A stretch of 64,000 nt of DNA. It comes from JAENVU01 sp963756815. GTDB taxonomy: Bacteria; Actinomycetota; Acidimicrobiia; IMCC26256; JAENVU01. Under the pieces are notes generated by a model. That model was not told where the DNA came from and searched no databases. It saw only the letters and a list, made by a program, of their open reading frames with translations. Each line of letters starts with the position of its first letter. The stretch's first letter is position 1. The position numbers and the translations under genes are program-made. The stretch is taken from NCBI GenBank assembly GCA_963756815.1, contig CAVWPR010000024.1, forward strand, positions 144,799 to 208,798, read 5' to 3'. Of this stretch, positions 28,820 to 37,371 are shown in pieces.

Positions 28820-31291
28820 GTGGCGAGCGAATTCCCGACCCGACGCAGCGGCGCGGCGCGCTTCTGGGCCCGTCACGAGGTGGCCACCCGGTGGCGCGCG
28901 CTGCTGCTCCTCGGGATCCTCGCCGGCGCGGCCGGTGGCGTCGCCATCGCCGCCGGGGCCGGTGCCCGGCGGACCGACACCGCCTTCGCCCGGTTCAAGG
29001 CCGCGACCGGCTCACCCGACGCGATCGTCTTCGGCACGCAGGTCGGCGCCCACGCCGTGGACTACACCCCGGTCGAGCGGCTGCCGGAGGTCGCCGGCAG
29101 CGGGTTGTTCGCCCTGGCCGCGATCGGCTCCAAGGAGCACCCCGGGCTCTCGGGGCTGGCACCGGCCGACGACCACCTGTACCGCACGGTCGCCCGCCCG
29201 CTGCTCGTCGCGGGGCGACTGCCCGACCCGCACCGGGTCGACGAGGTGCTGGTGAACCGGCGCGCCGCATCGCGGTACCACCTCCGTGTCGGTGACCCGT
29301 TCACGATCGTGACGTCCAACGACATCAACGCGTTCTACGGGCAGGCGCCGATGCAGGGCGGGCCGACGATCCACGCCCACGTGGTCGGGATCGGCGACGG
29401 AACGATGGATCAGCTCTTCTCGCCCGACGACCCCGGCTTCACGCCGAGTGCGGCGCTCCTCGCCCGGTACGGCGTCCGGAACGGATACGTCCGCTCGGAC
29501 GGCGCCCCCGCGACGGTGCCCCGGGGCCGGATCGAGATGGCGACCAACCTCGTCGTGCGGCTCCGGCCGGGGACCGACGCCGCGCGCTTCCACCGTGACG
29601 TCGCGTCGGCGCTCGGCTCGGTGATCTCGGACGAGAGCGGGAACCGGGTGGTGCCGGCGTCGCAGATCCCGATCCGGGACCTCGCCGAGGACGACAAGCG
29701 AGTGATCCACGCCACCGACCTCGAGCAGATCGGCCTGCTCCTGTTCGCCGCGGCGGCCGCGCTCGCGAGCGCGGTCCTGGTCGGCCAGGCGGTCGCGCGG
29801 TTCGTCTACGCCCAGGCCCAGGACGCTCCGACGCTGCGGGGCCTCGGGCTGCGCCGGTCCGAGACCGTGCGTGGTCTCGTCGGACCGCACCTCGTGGTCG
29901 CCGGGGTCGGGACGGTCGTCGCGACCGTGGTCGCGGTGGCGCTCTCGCCCCTCTTCCCGGTCGGGCTCGCGGGGCGCCTCGATCCCCACAAGGGCGTGCA
30001 TCTCGACGCTGCCGTCGTCGTGACCGGCGCGCTCCTGGTCGCGCTGCTCGTGCTGGCGACCGCGGCGTACGCAGGCGGGCGGGCCAGTAGCGCCGGACGG
30101 GAGCGGCGGGCGCGCCGACCGTCGGCGCTCGGGCGCGCCGCGCGCGCGGTGCTGCCGGTACCGGTGGGACTCGGCGCGGGCCTCGCGGTCGAACGCGGCA
30201 GCGGTCCGCGGGCGCTGCCGACCCGACCGGCGATCGTGGGCGCCGTCGCCGCGGTGACGGGCCTCGTCGGGTGCTTCGGCCTGCTCCACGGCATCGACGA
30301 CGCGCTCCGCACCCCGGCGCGCTCGGGGCAGGTCTGGGACGCGGCGGCGTTCATCACGAGCAACCACGACTTCGACGCGACGCGCACCGCGGTCGCGCAC
30401 GACCGCAATGTCGTCGCGGCCGGCATCCTGGAGCGCGCCGACGCGGTCGTCGACGGCAAGCAGATCCCTCTGTACGCCCTCGCGCCCCTGCGGGGCCGCA
30501 ATCCCTTCGCCGTCGTCAGCGGGCGGCTCCCCCGGTCCGCGCACGAGATCGCCATCGGACCGGCCACCGCGCGTGCGCTGCACCGCGGCCTCGGCGACAC
30601 GGTGCGGGTGCGCCTGACCGAGGGCACGGACACGGTCACGGTGACCGGCCTGGCGCTGCTGCCCCAGACGCCGCACTCATCGTTCGACCAGGGCAGCGTC
30701 ATGACGCCGGCCGGGCTCACGCCGCTCGCCGGAGCCCCGAAGGTCCGCTACGAGTCGAGCGTCGAGGAGGTCGACGTGGTCGCCCGCTTCCGCCGGAACC
30801 CGAAGGCGGCCGCGGCCGCGTTGCACCGCCGGACCGGCGTCGAGGTCGACCCGTCGACCACACCCCAGGACGTGCTGAACCTCGGGAACGTGCGCCCGCT
30901 CCCGCGCGCGCTGGCCGCGTTCCTGGTGATCCTGGGCGTCGCCGCGCTGGGGCACGCGCTCGTCACCAGCGTGCGGCGGCGGCGGCACGAGCTCGCGGTC
31001 CTGCGTGCGATCGGCTTCACCCCGCGCCAGACCGCCGTGGTGGTCGCCGCGCAGGCGGGCACGGTCGCGCTGATCGCCCTGGCGGTCGGGATCCCGTTGG
31101 GCATCGTGCTCGGTCGCGTCGCGTGGCGCTGGGTCGCGAACGCCACCCCGCTCGTGTTCCAGGCCCCGGTCGCGGTCGCGGTGGTCCTGCTCGCCGTTCC
31201 CGCCACGATCGTGGTCGCGAACCTCCTGGCGGCGGCACCGGCACGTCACGCGGCGCGGATCAGACCGGCCGTCGCCCTGCGCGCCGAGTGA
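28820..31291 (+). CDS. large FtsX/MacB-type ABC transporter permease
   Basis: An 823-residue membrane protein with two FtsX-like permease units. There is one N-terminal span (LLLLGILAGAAGGVAIAAGA, about 28-47) and a large extracellular domain. Spans follow at about 298-318, 350-375 and 392-412. The second unit has another extracellular domain and three C-terminal spans (AAFLVILGVAALGHALV; VVVAAQAGTVALIALAVGI; VAVAVVLLAVPATIVVANL). FtsX-type permeases usually partner an ATPase that moves lipids or peptides or regulates cell-wall enzymes. No ATPase gene is adjacent, so the substrate is unknown. GTG 28820 is the likely start. Confidence 0.82.
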   Translation: MASEFPTRRSGAARFWARHEVATRWRALLLLGILAGAAGGVAIAAGAGARRTDTAFARFKAATGSPDAIVFGTQVGAHAVDYTPVERLPEVAGSGLFALAAIGSKEHPGLSGLAPADDHLYRTVARPLLVAGRLPDPHRVDEVLVNRRAASRYHLRVGDPFTIVTSNDINAFYGQAPMQGGPTIHAHVVGIGDGTMDQLFSPDDPGFTPSAALLARYGVRNGYVRSDGAPATVPRGRIEMATNLVVRLRPGTDAARFHRDVASALGSVISDESGNRVVPASQIPIRDLAEDDKRVIHATDLEQIGLLLFAAAAALASAVLVGQAVARFVYAQAQDAPTLRGLGLRRSETVRGLVGPHLVVAGVGTVVATVVAVALSPLFPVGLAGRLDPHKGVHLDAAVVVTGALLVALLVLATAAYAGGRASSAGRERRARRPSALGRAARAVLPVPVGLGAGLAVERGSGPRALPTRPAIVGAVAAVTGLVGCFGLLHGIDDALRTPARSGQVWDAAAFITSNHDFDATRTAVAHDRNVVAAGILERADAVVDGKQIPLYALAPLRGRNPFAVVSGRLPRSAHEIAIGPATARALHRGLGDTVRVRLTEGTDTVTVTGLALLPQTPHSSFDQGSVMTPAGLTPLAGAPKVRYESSVEEVDVVARFRRNPKAAAAALHRRTGVEVDPSTTPQDVLNLGNVRPLPRALAAFLVILGVAALGHALVTSVRRRRHELAVLRAIGFTPRQTAVVVAAQAGTVALIALAVGIPLGIVLGRVAWRWVANATPLVFQAPVAVAVVLLAVPATIVVANLLAAAPARHAARIRPAVALRAE

Positions 31292-31308
31292 TCGCTAGCG
31301 TGCGCGCG

Positions 31309-31476
31309 ATGGCCACCTGCGACAACTGCGCGCGCGACGAGGCCGGGCTCCTTCCCGTCCACCGCGTCTACGTCGTCCCGGAGTCGTGGGACGAGCCCAG
31401 CTCGGAGACGGTCGTCGACGACGTCGAGCAGTGGTGCGTGTCCTGCTGCACCCAGTACCCGCACGTGCGGGCCTGA
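31309..31476 (+). CDS. small CxxC zinc-site protein
   Basis: A 55-residue protein starting MATCDNCARDEAGLLPVHRV with a second pair WCVSCCTQYPH near the end. The CDNC and CVSC pairs look like a single zinc-binding site. It begins 17 bases after the permease stop and converges on the DUF5318 gene. Proteins of this size and pattern are found in actinobacteria without a known role. I am fairly confident it is real because the frame and cysteine pairs are clean. Confidence 0.65.
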   Translation: MATCDNCARDEAGLLPVHRVYVVPESWDEPSSETVVDDVEQWCVSCCTQYPHVRA

Positions 31477-31488
31477 CGGCGGGATCGC

Positions 31489-31851
31489 CTACCCGACCTT
31501 CTTGCCGTGCAGCTCACGGCGGCCGAGGTAGTTCCAGTGGCATTCGGTGCAGACCTCGACGACGTAGCGGTCGAACTCGTCGTGCTGCTTCGAGAGCTTC
31601 TTCAACTCGTCGGGCTGTGAGAGCGCCCGCCCGTTGGCGGCACGGAGCCGGTCGCCGTAGACGTACGACACGGCGTAGAGGTTCCGGCTCTTGCAGACCG
31701 GGCACGGCTTGGGGACCTTCTCGCCGACGTTGCGTGCGGCCCGCAGGAGCTCGGGGTGCGCGTCGCACACGTCGGCACGACTGACGCGACCGGCCGCGAG
31801 ATCGCGCAGCACGGCGCGGCGGGCGAGCTCGTAGTCGGTACCTCGGACCAC
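31489..31851 (-). CDS. DUF5318 family protein
   Basis: The 120-residue product from GTG 31849-31851 reads VVRGTDYELARRAVLRDLAAG at the N-terminus. It carries CPVCKSRNLYAVSYVYGDRL (about 49-68) and VCTECHWNYLGRRELHG near the end. The two CxxC pairs suggest a zinc ribbon. It matches my recollection of the actinobacterial DUF5318 family, whose function is unknown. An upstream in-frame extension to 32307 has no similarity and overlaps the start of the next gene on the other strand. Confidence 0.8.
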   Translation of the reverse strand: MVRGTDYELARRAVLRDLAAGRVSRADVCDAHPELLRAARNVGEKVPKPCPVCKSRNLYAVSYVYGDRLRAANGRALSQPDELKKLSKQHDEFDRYVVEVCTECHWNYLGRRELHGKKVG

Positions 31852-32023
31852 GGCGACGAGTGTAGGAGCCCGGCCGGGCCACGGCTCCCCGGTCGGCACG
31901 AGCGCCCGGCGCCGGGACGAGCGGCCCGGCCATCGACGGATCGGGGACCATCGACGGATCGGGGCCATCGACGCCCGTGGCCACGGGACGGCGGGGACAC
32001 CCGCACCACTAGGGTGCGCCGCC

Positions 32024-32650
32024 GTGGCGGACGACTTCGAACTCGCACGACTGCTCGGCGACGTCGCGCACAAGCGCGTCCTCGAGCTGGGCTGCGGTGA
32101 CGGCGCCCGCGCGGTGGACCTCGCCCGACGCGGCGCGAACGTGATCGCGGTGGACCCGAGCACCGAGGCGGGGATCGCGACGCGCAAGCGCGCCGAGGCG
32201 GCCGAGGTCCGCATCGAGCTGCGTACCGGCGATCTCGCCGATCTCGCGTTCCTGCGCGGCGACTCCGTCGACGTCGCGTTCGCCGCGGGCTCGCTCGCGA
32301 CGCTCACCGACCTCGGCCGCGTGCTGCGCCAGGTGCAGCGCGTGCTGCGGGCCGGTGCCTGGTTCGCGTTCTCGCTCCCGCACCCGGTGGCCGCGTGCGT
32401 GACGAGCGAGCCCGAGCCGGACGGGTCGCTGCCCCTCGCCCGGCCCTTCGTCGAGCGGTCGTACTTCGACGACGAGGTGCCCTACGGATCCGGGGTCCAC
32501 CCGCACCGCATCGCGGACGTCTTCGCGCAGCTCGGTCGGGTCGGATTCAGGGTCGACACGCTGCTCGAGCCGGAACCGCCGGCGACTGCCCGTGGCCGGG
32601 CGCTGCTGCCCGAGACCGTGATCTGGCGGGCCCGCAAGGTCGGCAGTTAG
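32024..32650 (+). CDS. SAM-dependent methyltransferase
   Basis: A 208-residue class I methyltransferase, substrate unknown. SAM motif I is VLELGCGDGARAVDLAR (about 19-35), and the acidic residue after beta-2 is in NVIAVDPSTEAG. The post-motif region FAAGSLATLTDLGRVLRQVQ and WFAFSLPHPVAACV resembles UbiE/Methyltransf_11 proteins found near the cca-murJ region of actinobacteria. It starts at GTG 32024. It converges on cca with an 87-base gap. Confidence 0.85.
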   Translation: MADDFELARLLGDVAHKRVLELGCGDGARAVDLARRGANVIAVDPSTEAGIATRKRAEAAEVRIELRTGDLADLAFLRGDSVDVAFAAGSLATLTDLGRVLRQVQRVLRAGAWFAFSLPHPVAACVTSEPEPDGSLPLARPFVERSYFDDEVPYGSGVHPHRIADVFAQLGRVGFRVDTLLEPEPPATARGRALLPETVIWRARKVGS

Positions 32651-32737
32651 GTAGTTCGGGGCGCTTCGATCGCGGCCCGGAGCCGGAGTGTCAGGTCGGG
32701 GTGGTGCGCGGAGCCGTCGCGGAGCCCCGGCGCCCCG

Positions 32738-34120
32738 TCAGATACCGCGTTCGTCGGCCCACTTCCGGAGGCGGCGGTACGCCTCCTCCTCGGTGATCGG
32801 ACCCTCGTCGAGGCGGATCTCCAGGAGGAACGCCAGCGCCTCGCCCACGATCGGGCCGGGGGGCACGCCGAGGAACTCCATCACCTGCTTCCCGTCGAGC
32901 GGCGGCTTGATCGCCTTCAGCTCCTCCTGCGCCGCCAGCGCGGCGATGCGCTCCTCCAGCTCGTCCATCCGCCGCCCGAGCGTGCGGGCCTTGCGCTCGT
33001 TGCGCGTCGTGCAGTCGCACCGCTGCAGCTCGTTGAGGAGGTCGAGGAGATCGCCGGCGTCGCGCACGTATCGTCGCACCGCGGCATCGGTCCACCCCAT
33101 CGCGTAGGTGTGGATGCGCAGGTGCAGGTAGACGAGCTGGGTCACCGACTCGACGATCTCGGTCGGGTAGCGCAGGGCGGTCAGCCGGTCACGGGTCATG
33201 CGCGCGCCCACCACCTCGTGGTGGTGGAACGTGGCCCGACCGCGCTCGAACGAGCGCGTCTTCGGCTTGCCGACGTCGTGCATCAACGCCGCGAGCCGGA
33301 GCACGAGCTGCGGACTCGTCTTGGCGACCACGGCGATCGTGTGCGCCAGGACGTCCTTGTGATGGTGGATCGGATCCTGCTCGAGCTCCATCTGGTTGAG
33401 CTCGGGCAGGAAGTGGTCGGCCAGGCCGGTGGACGCGAGGAACCAGAGTCCGGCCGACGGGTCCTCCACGACCAACAGCTTCGACAGCTCGTCGCGGACG
33501 CGCTCGACGCTCACGATCGCGAGCCGGTCGCCGAGCGCGGCCACCGCCGCGACCAGCTCCGGATCCGGGACGAAGCCGAAGCGGGCGACGAACCGCGCTG
33601 CCCGCAGCATGCGCAGCGGATCGTCGTTGAACGAGATCTCGGGCGACAGCGGGGTGCGGAGACGGCCGCGCGCGAGATCGGCCGCACCGTCGTACGGGTC
33701 CACGAGGAGAGCATCCGGCAGCCGCAGCGCCATCGCGTTCACCGTGAAGTCGCGGCGCGAGAGGTCCTGGTCGATGGAGTCGCCGAACGAGACCTCGGGC
33801 TTGCGGGAGTCGGGGCGGTACACGTCGGCGCGGTAGGTCGTGACCTCGCACGGGACGCCGGCCACCTGCGCGCCGACCGTGCCGAACCGCTTGCCCTGGA
33901 GCCAGACGTGATCCGCGATCGGCCCGAGCAGCGCCTCGATGCGATCGGGACGGGCATCGGTGGCGAAGTCGAACTCCACCGGCACGTCGTCGATCAGCGC
34001 GTCCCGGACGCTCCCGCCGACGAGGTAGCAGTCGTGACCGGCGTCGACGAGCGCGCGAGCGACCCGCTGGACCGGCGCGTCCGGCTCGAGCAGGGGCGCG
34101 AGGCGCGGCGGGACCGACAT
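32738..34120 (-). CDS. cca: CCA tRNA nucleotidyltransferase / poly(A) polymerase family
   Basis: Adds or repairs the 3' CCA of tRNAs. The nucleotidyltransferase head contains CYLVGGSVRDALIDDVPVEF (about 31-50), with the two metal-binding Asp in EFDFATDARP, then RRDFTVNAMALRLPD. LRMLRAARFVARFGF follows. An HD domain, with HHHKDVLAHT and ALMHDVGKPKTRSF, lies at about 245-290. The 460 residues match actinobacterial PcnA (Rv3907c), which also precedes the DUF6049-murJ cluster. ATG 34118-34120; intact frame. Confidence 0.94.
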   Translation of the reverse strand: MSVPPRLAPLLEPDAPVQRVARALVDAGHDCYLVGGSVRDALIDDVPVEFDFATDARPDRIEALLGPIADHVWLQGKRFGTVGAQVAGVPCEVTTYRADVYRPDSRKPEVSFGDSIDQDLSRRDFTVNAMALRLPDALLVDPYDGAADLARGRLRTPLSPEISFNDDPLRMLRAARFVARFGFVPDPELVAAVAALGDRLAIVSVERVRDELSKLLVVEDPSAGLWFLASTGLADHFLPELNQMELEQDPIHHHKDVLAHTIAVVAKTSPQLVLRLAALMHDVGKPKTRSFERGRATFHHHEVVGARMTRDRLTALRYPTEIVESVTQLVYLHLRIHTYAMGWTDAAVRRYVRDAGDLLDLLNELQRCDCTTRNERKARTLGRRMDELEERIAALAAQEELKAIKPPLDGKQVMEFLGVPPGPIVGEALAFLLEIRLDEGPITEEEAYRRLRKWADERGI

Positions 34121-34195
34121 GCGCCGCCATTGTCACCCATGGACGGCCTCGGACCTCCGACCGTTGCGAACACCGCGCCGGCGCGGAGTCGCACT

Positions 34196-34256
34196 CCGAC
34201 CGAGCCGGAGCGAGGAACGAGCGGAGGCGGGCAGCTCGGGAGCGTCCCGGCCCACT
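34196..34256 (+). repeat. interspersed extragenic repeat, copy 4
   Basis: Runs from GACCGAGCCGGAGCGAGGAA through ACGAGCGGAGGCGGGCAGCT to GGGAGCGTCCCGGCCCAC, the closest relative of copy 1. It lies in the 190-base gap between cca and pilT. The same gap also has a short direct repeat, CGAGCGGACGAGC, twice at about 34275-34306. Confidence 0.7.
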
Positions 34257-34310
34257 CAGGCCCGACCCCTCCGAGCGGACGAGCCATCAAGACGTCGAGC
34301 GGACGAGCAG

Positions 34311-35429
34311 TCAGGCCGAGTGGGCGAGGGCGGGGACCTGCGTCGCCGCCTGCTCCATGGTCATCTCGTACTGCTCCATCTTGAGGCGCAGGTCGTGCGG
34401 GTTCGACGCCGTCGACAGCGCGTCGCGGCGCGACACCACCCGGTCCGCGTAGAGGTGCAGGAGGCTCTGGTCGAAGGTCTGCATCCCGTAGTACTCGCCG
34501 TCGGCGATGATCTCCTCGAGCTCGTGCGTCTGCGTGGCATCGGCGATCTTGTCGAAGACGCGGCCCGTGGAGACCAGCACCTCCATCGCGGGCACCCGCC
34601 CGTCGCGATCGCAGCGCTGCACGAGTCGCTGCGACACGATCCCCTTCAGCGCGCCGGCGAGCGACATCCGCACCTGCTGCTGCTGGTACGGCGGGAAGAA
34701 GTCGATGACGCGGTTGATCGTCTCGGCCGCGCCCATGGTGTGCAGCGTGGAGAACACGAGGTGACCGGTCTCGGCCGCGGACAGCGCGGCCCACACGGTC
34801 TCCGGGTCCCGCATCTCGCCGATGAGGATGACGTCGGGATCCTGGCGCAACGCACGCTTGAGCGCGCCGAGGAAGTCGGTCGTGTCCGCGCCGACCTCGC
34901 GCTGGTTGATGATCGACTTCTTGTCGGGGTGGAGCACCTCGATGGGGTCCTCGATCGTGACGATGTGACGCGCCTCGGTCTCGTTGATGTGGTCGATCAT
35001 CGCGGCGAGGGTGGTCGTCTTGCCCGAACCGGTCGGACCGGTGACGAGCACGAGGCCGCGCTTCTCCTCCGCGAGACGACGACAGACGGGCGGCAGGCCG
35101 AGCTCCTCCATCGGCGGGATGCCGGGGAGGATGTGGCGCAGCACCATCGCCACGGAGCCGCGCTGACGGAACACGTTCACGCGGAACCGGCCGACGCCGC
35201 TGAGCGCGTAGGCGAAGTCGGCCTCGTTCGTGGCGATGAACTCCTCGGCGCGGATCTTGGGCATCACCGCGAAGGCGACGCGCTCGGTGTCGGCGGCCTG
35301 GACCTGCTCGTCCGAGACCGGCACCAGCTCTCCGTCGAGACGAATGTGCGGCGGCGAGCCCACCTTGATGTGGATGTCGGACGCGCCGCGTTCCACGGCC
35401 CCTCGCAACACCTGGTCGAGATCGAGCAC
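34311..35429 (-). CDS. pilT: PilT-type twitching-motility ATPase
   Basis: Hexameric ATPase that depolymerises type IV pili. Of 372 residues, the N-terminal domain contains ASDIHIKVGSPPHIRLDGEL. Walker A is VTGPTGSGKTTTLAAMIDH (about 127-145), the Asp box is TIEDPIEVLHPDKKS, and the Walker B region contains PDVILIGEMRDPETV. TGHLVFSTLHTMGAAETINR is the His box, and the PilT-specific AIRNLIRE-like motif is represented by LKMEQYEMTMEQAA-type sequence near the end. GTG 35427-35429 is chosen for GGGAGG upstream. No other pilus genes are in the window. Confidence 0.9.
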   Translation of the reverse strand: MLDLDQVLRGAVERGASDIHIKVGSPPHIRLDGELVPVSDEQVQAADTERVAFAVMPKIRAEEFIATNEADFAYALSGVGRFRVNVFRQRGSVAMVLRHILPGIPPMEELGLPPVCRRLAEEKRGLVLVTGPTGSGKTTTLAAMIDHINETEARHIVTIEDPIEVLHPDKKSIINQREVGADTTDFLGALKRALRQDPDVILIGEMRDPETVWAALSAAETGHLVFSTLHTMGAAETINRVIDFFPPYQQQQVRMSLAGALKGIVSQRLVQRCDRDGRVPAMEVLVSTGRVFDKIADATQTHELEEIIADGEYYGMQTFDQSLLHLYADRVVSRRDALSTASNPHDLRLKMEQYEMTMEQAATQVPALAHSA

Positions 35430-35557
35430 CGCGACGTCCTCCCGCGCCTGGGCCGGCGGAGAAGATCTGCCGGGCCATCGCGGGTATCGGCCTCCCGGAG
35501 GGGGCCCTGTAGGGACGTTTGGCCCAACCGGGCCAGGATCGCCCGCCCCCGGCGGGA

Positions 35558-36575
35558 TCAGCCGGTGCGGCGATGCTGCCAGAGCTCGCCGACCGCGGTC
35601 ACCACCCGGTCGCCCGGGCCGCCGCTCGTGGCCTCCTCGCCCTCCGGGACCGTCGCGTCGCCGCCGGCGAGCACCGGGATGCACGCGGCGATCGAGTCCC
35701 GCAGGCCGGCGAGCGAGTAGCCGCCCTCCAGGAAGGTGACGACCCGGCCCCGGGGCACGGTGCCGACGAGACGGGCGGTGAGGGCGGCGTAGTCGGCCGC
35801 GCTGAGCCCCAGACCGGTGATCGGATCGTCGCGGTGGGCGTCGAACCCGGCGGAGATCAGGAGCCACGTGGGTGCGAAGTCCTCGAGCAGCGGCGCCACG
35901 ATCTCGTCCATGCCGCGCAGGTACACGTCGCCGGTCGCGCCGGCGGGCAGCGGCACGTTGCACGTCGTGCCCGTGCCCGCACCGGTGCCGATCTCGTCGT
36001 GCCGTCCGGTCCCCGGGTACAGCGGCCACTCGTGGAACGACACGTAGAGGACGTCGGGGTCGGCGTAGAAGATCTCCTGCGTGCCGTTGCCGTGATGCGC
36101 GTCGATGTCGACGATCGCCACCCGCTCACCGCGCGCCCGGAGCTCGGCCGCGGTGATCGCGACGTTGTTCAGGAGGCAGAACCCCATGGCCTGGGAGGGA
36201 CGTGCATGGTGGCCGGGCGGCCGGATGGCGAGGAACGCGCCCGCGCGCGTCGCTCGCGGTCAGCGCGTCGACCGCGGCGAGCCCGGCCCCGGCCGCGGTG
36301 AGCGCGGCCGGCCACGAGCCCTCGGACGCCGGGGTGTCGGCGTCGAAGTGGCCGCCGCGGGCACAGATCGCCTCGAGGTCGTCGAGGTGGGCGGCGGGGT
36401 GGACCCGCTCCAGCTCGGCGCGGGTGGCCTCCCGGCGCGCCAGCGCGACGAGGTCGGTGCCGAGATCGGCCACGACCAGCCCGGCGTCGACCGCCTGCAG
36501 CCGGGCGGCCCGTTCGGGGTGACCGGGACCGGTGTCGTGCTCGGCGAAGCGACGGTCGGTGGCGAGCAGGAGCAC
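35558..36575 (-). CDS. histone-deacetylase-family protein (frame broken near 36235)
   Basis: Zinc-dependent deacetylase of the HDAC/AcuC/polyamine-deacetylase fold. HPERAARLQAVDAGL is the N-terminal substrate-pocket motif. Catalytic motifs follow: PGHHARPSQAMGFCLLNNVA, VAIVDIDAHHGNGTQEIFY with the zinc ligands Asp and His, and LLISAGFDAHRDDP with the third ligand. A Gly-rich end EGGYSLAGL completes the fold. One extra base in a GGG run at about 36232-36240 separates GARG from AFLAIRPPGHH. After correction it is about 338 residues. pilT lies 128 bases downstream on the same strand. Confidence 0.88.
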
Positions 36576-36678
36576 CGTGGAACGGTACCTGCCGTCCGCT
36601 CGTGCGCCTCCGTCGCCGACCGCTCCGGCCCGGGCGCTCGACCGCTTCGGGGGCATCGCCGCGTACGCTGACCCGGCG

Positions 36679-37371
36679 ATGCCCGACGACACGCTGCGGT
36701 GGCCCGGCGGCTGGGCACGGCTCGGACCCTGGCGGGGCGAGCGCGAAGTTGCGTACCTCGCCGTCGGGGCCCAACGCCCACCCTCCGCCGAGGTGTTGGA
36801 CCGCTGCCTGCACACCCTGCGCGGTCGCGGCTACCAGCGCGTCCTCACGAACGCCCTCGCGCCCGCGGAAGCGCTCCCGTTCGTCGACGCCGGCTTCGCC
36901 GTGCACGAGCGCCTGCACCTGCTCGCCCACGACCTCGCCGACGTCCCCGGGGCCGATCACGACACCCGGCGCGCCCGGCCCGACGACCACCCGGCCGTCC
37001 TCGGTCTCGACCAGCGGGCGTTCCGGCCCTTCTGGCGGCTCGACCGCGACGGGCTCGACCAGGCCCTCGACGCCACGCCGTCGACACGGTTCCGGGTCGT
37101 CGAGGGCCCCGACGGCCTCGTCGGCTACGCGGTCACCGGCCGGGCCGACCGGCGCGGTTACCTCCAACGGGTGGGCGTCGACCCGTCGGCGCAGGGTTCC
37201 GGCGTGGGGCGCGCGCTGGTGGCCGACGCGTTGCGCTGGCTCCGCCGCCATCGGGCCCACGACGCGGTCGTGAACACCCAGCTCGACAACGTCGCCGCAC
37301 TCGCGCTGTACCGCTCGTGCGGCTTCCGTGAGCTCCCGAGCGGGCTGTGCGTCATGAGCCGAGCCCTGTGA
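36679..37371 (+). CDS. GNAT-family N-acetyltransferase
   Basis: Acetyl-CoA-dependent acetyltransferase, substrate unknown. The 230 residues seem to hold a degenerate N-terminal GNAT-like half (LHTLRGRGYQRVLTNALAPA) and a functional C-terminal half. The latter has the acetyl-CoA loop VGVDPSAQGSGVGRALVADA (about 170-189) and NVAALALYRSCGFRELP. ATG 36679 precedes MPDDTLRWPGG. Its stop overlaps the start of the DUF6049 gene as GTGA, so it is translationally coupled to the envelope cluster that follows. Confidence 0.88.
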   Translation: MPDDTLRWPGGWARLGPWRGEREVAYLAVGAQRPPSAEVLDRCLHTLRGRGYQRVLTNALAPAEALPFVDAGFAVHERLHLLAHDLADVPGADHDTRRARPDDHPAVLGLDQRAFRPFWRLDRDGLDQALDATPSTRFRVVEGPDGLVGYAVTGRADRRGYLQRVGVDPSAQGSGVGRALVADALRWLRRHRAHDAVVNTQLDNVAALALYRSCGFRELPSGLCVMSRAL

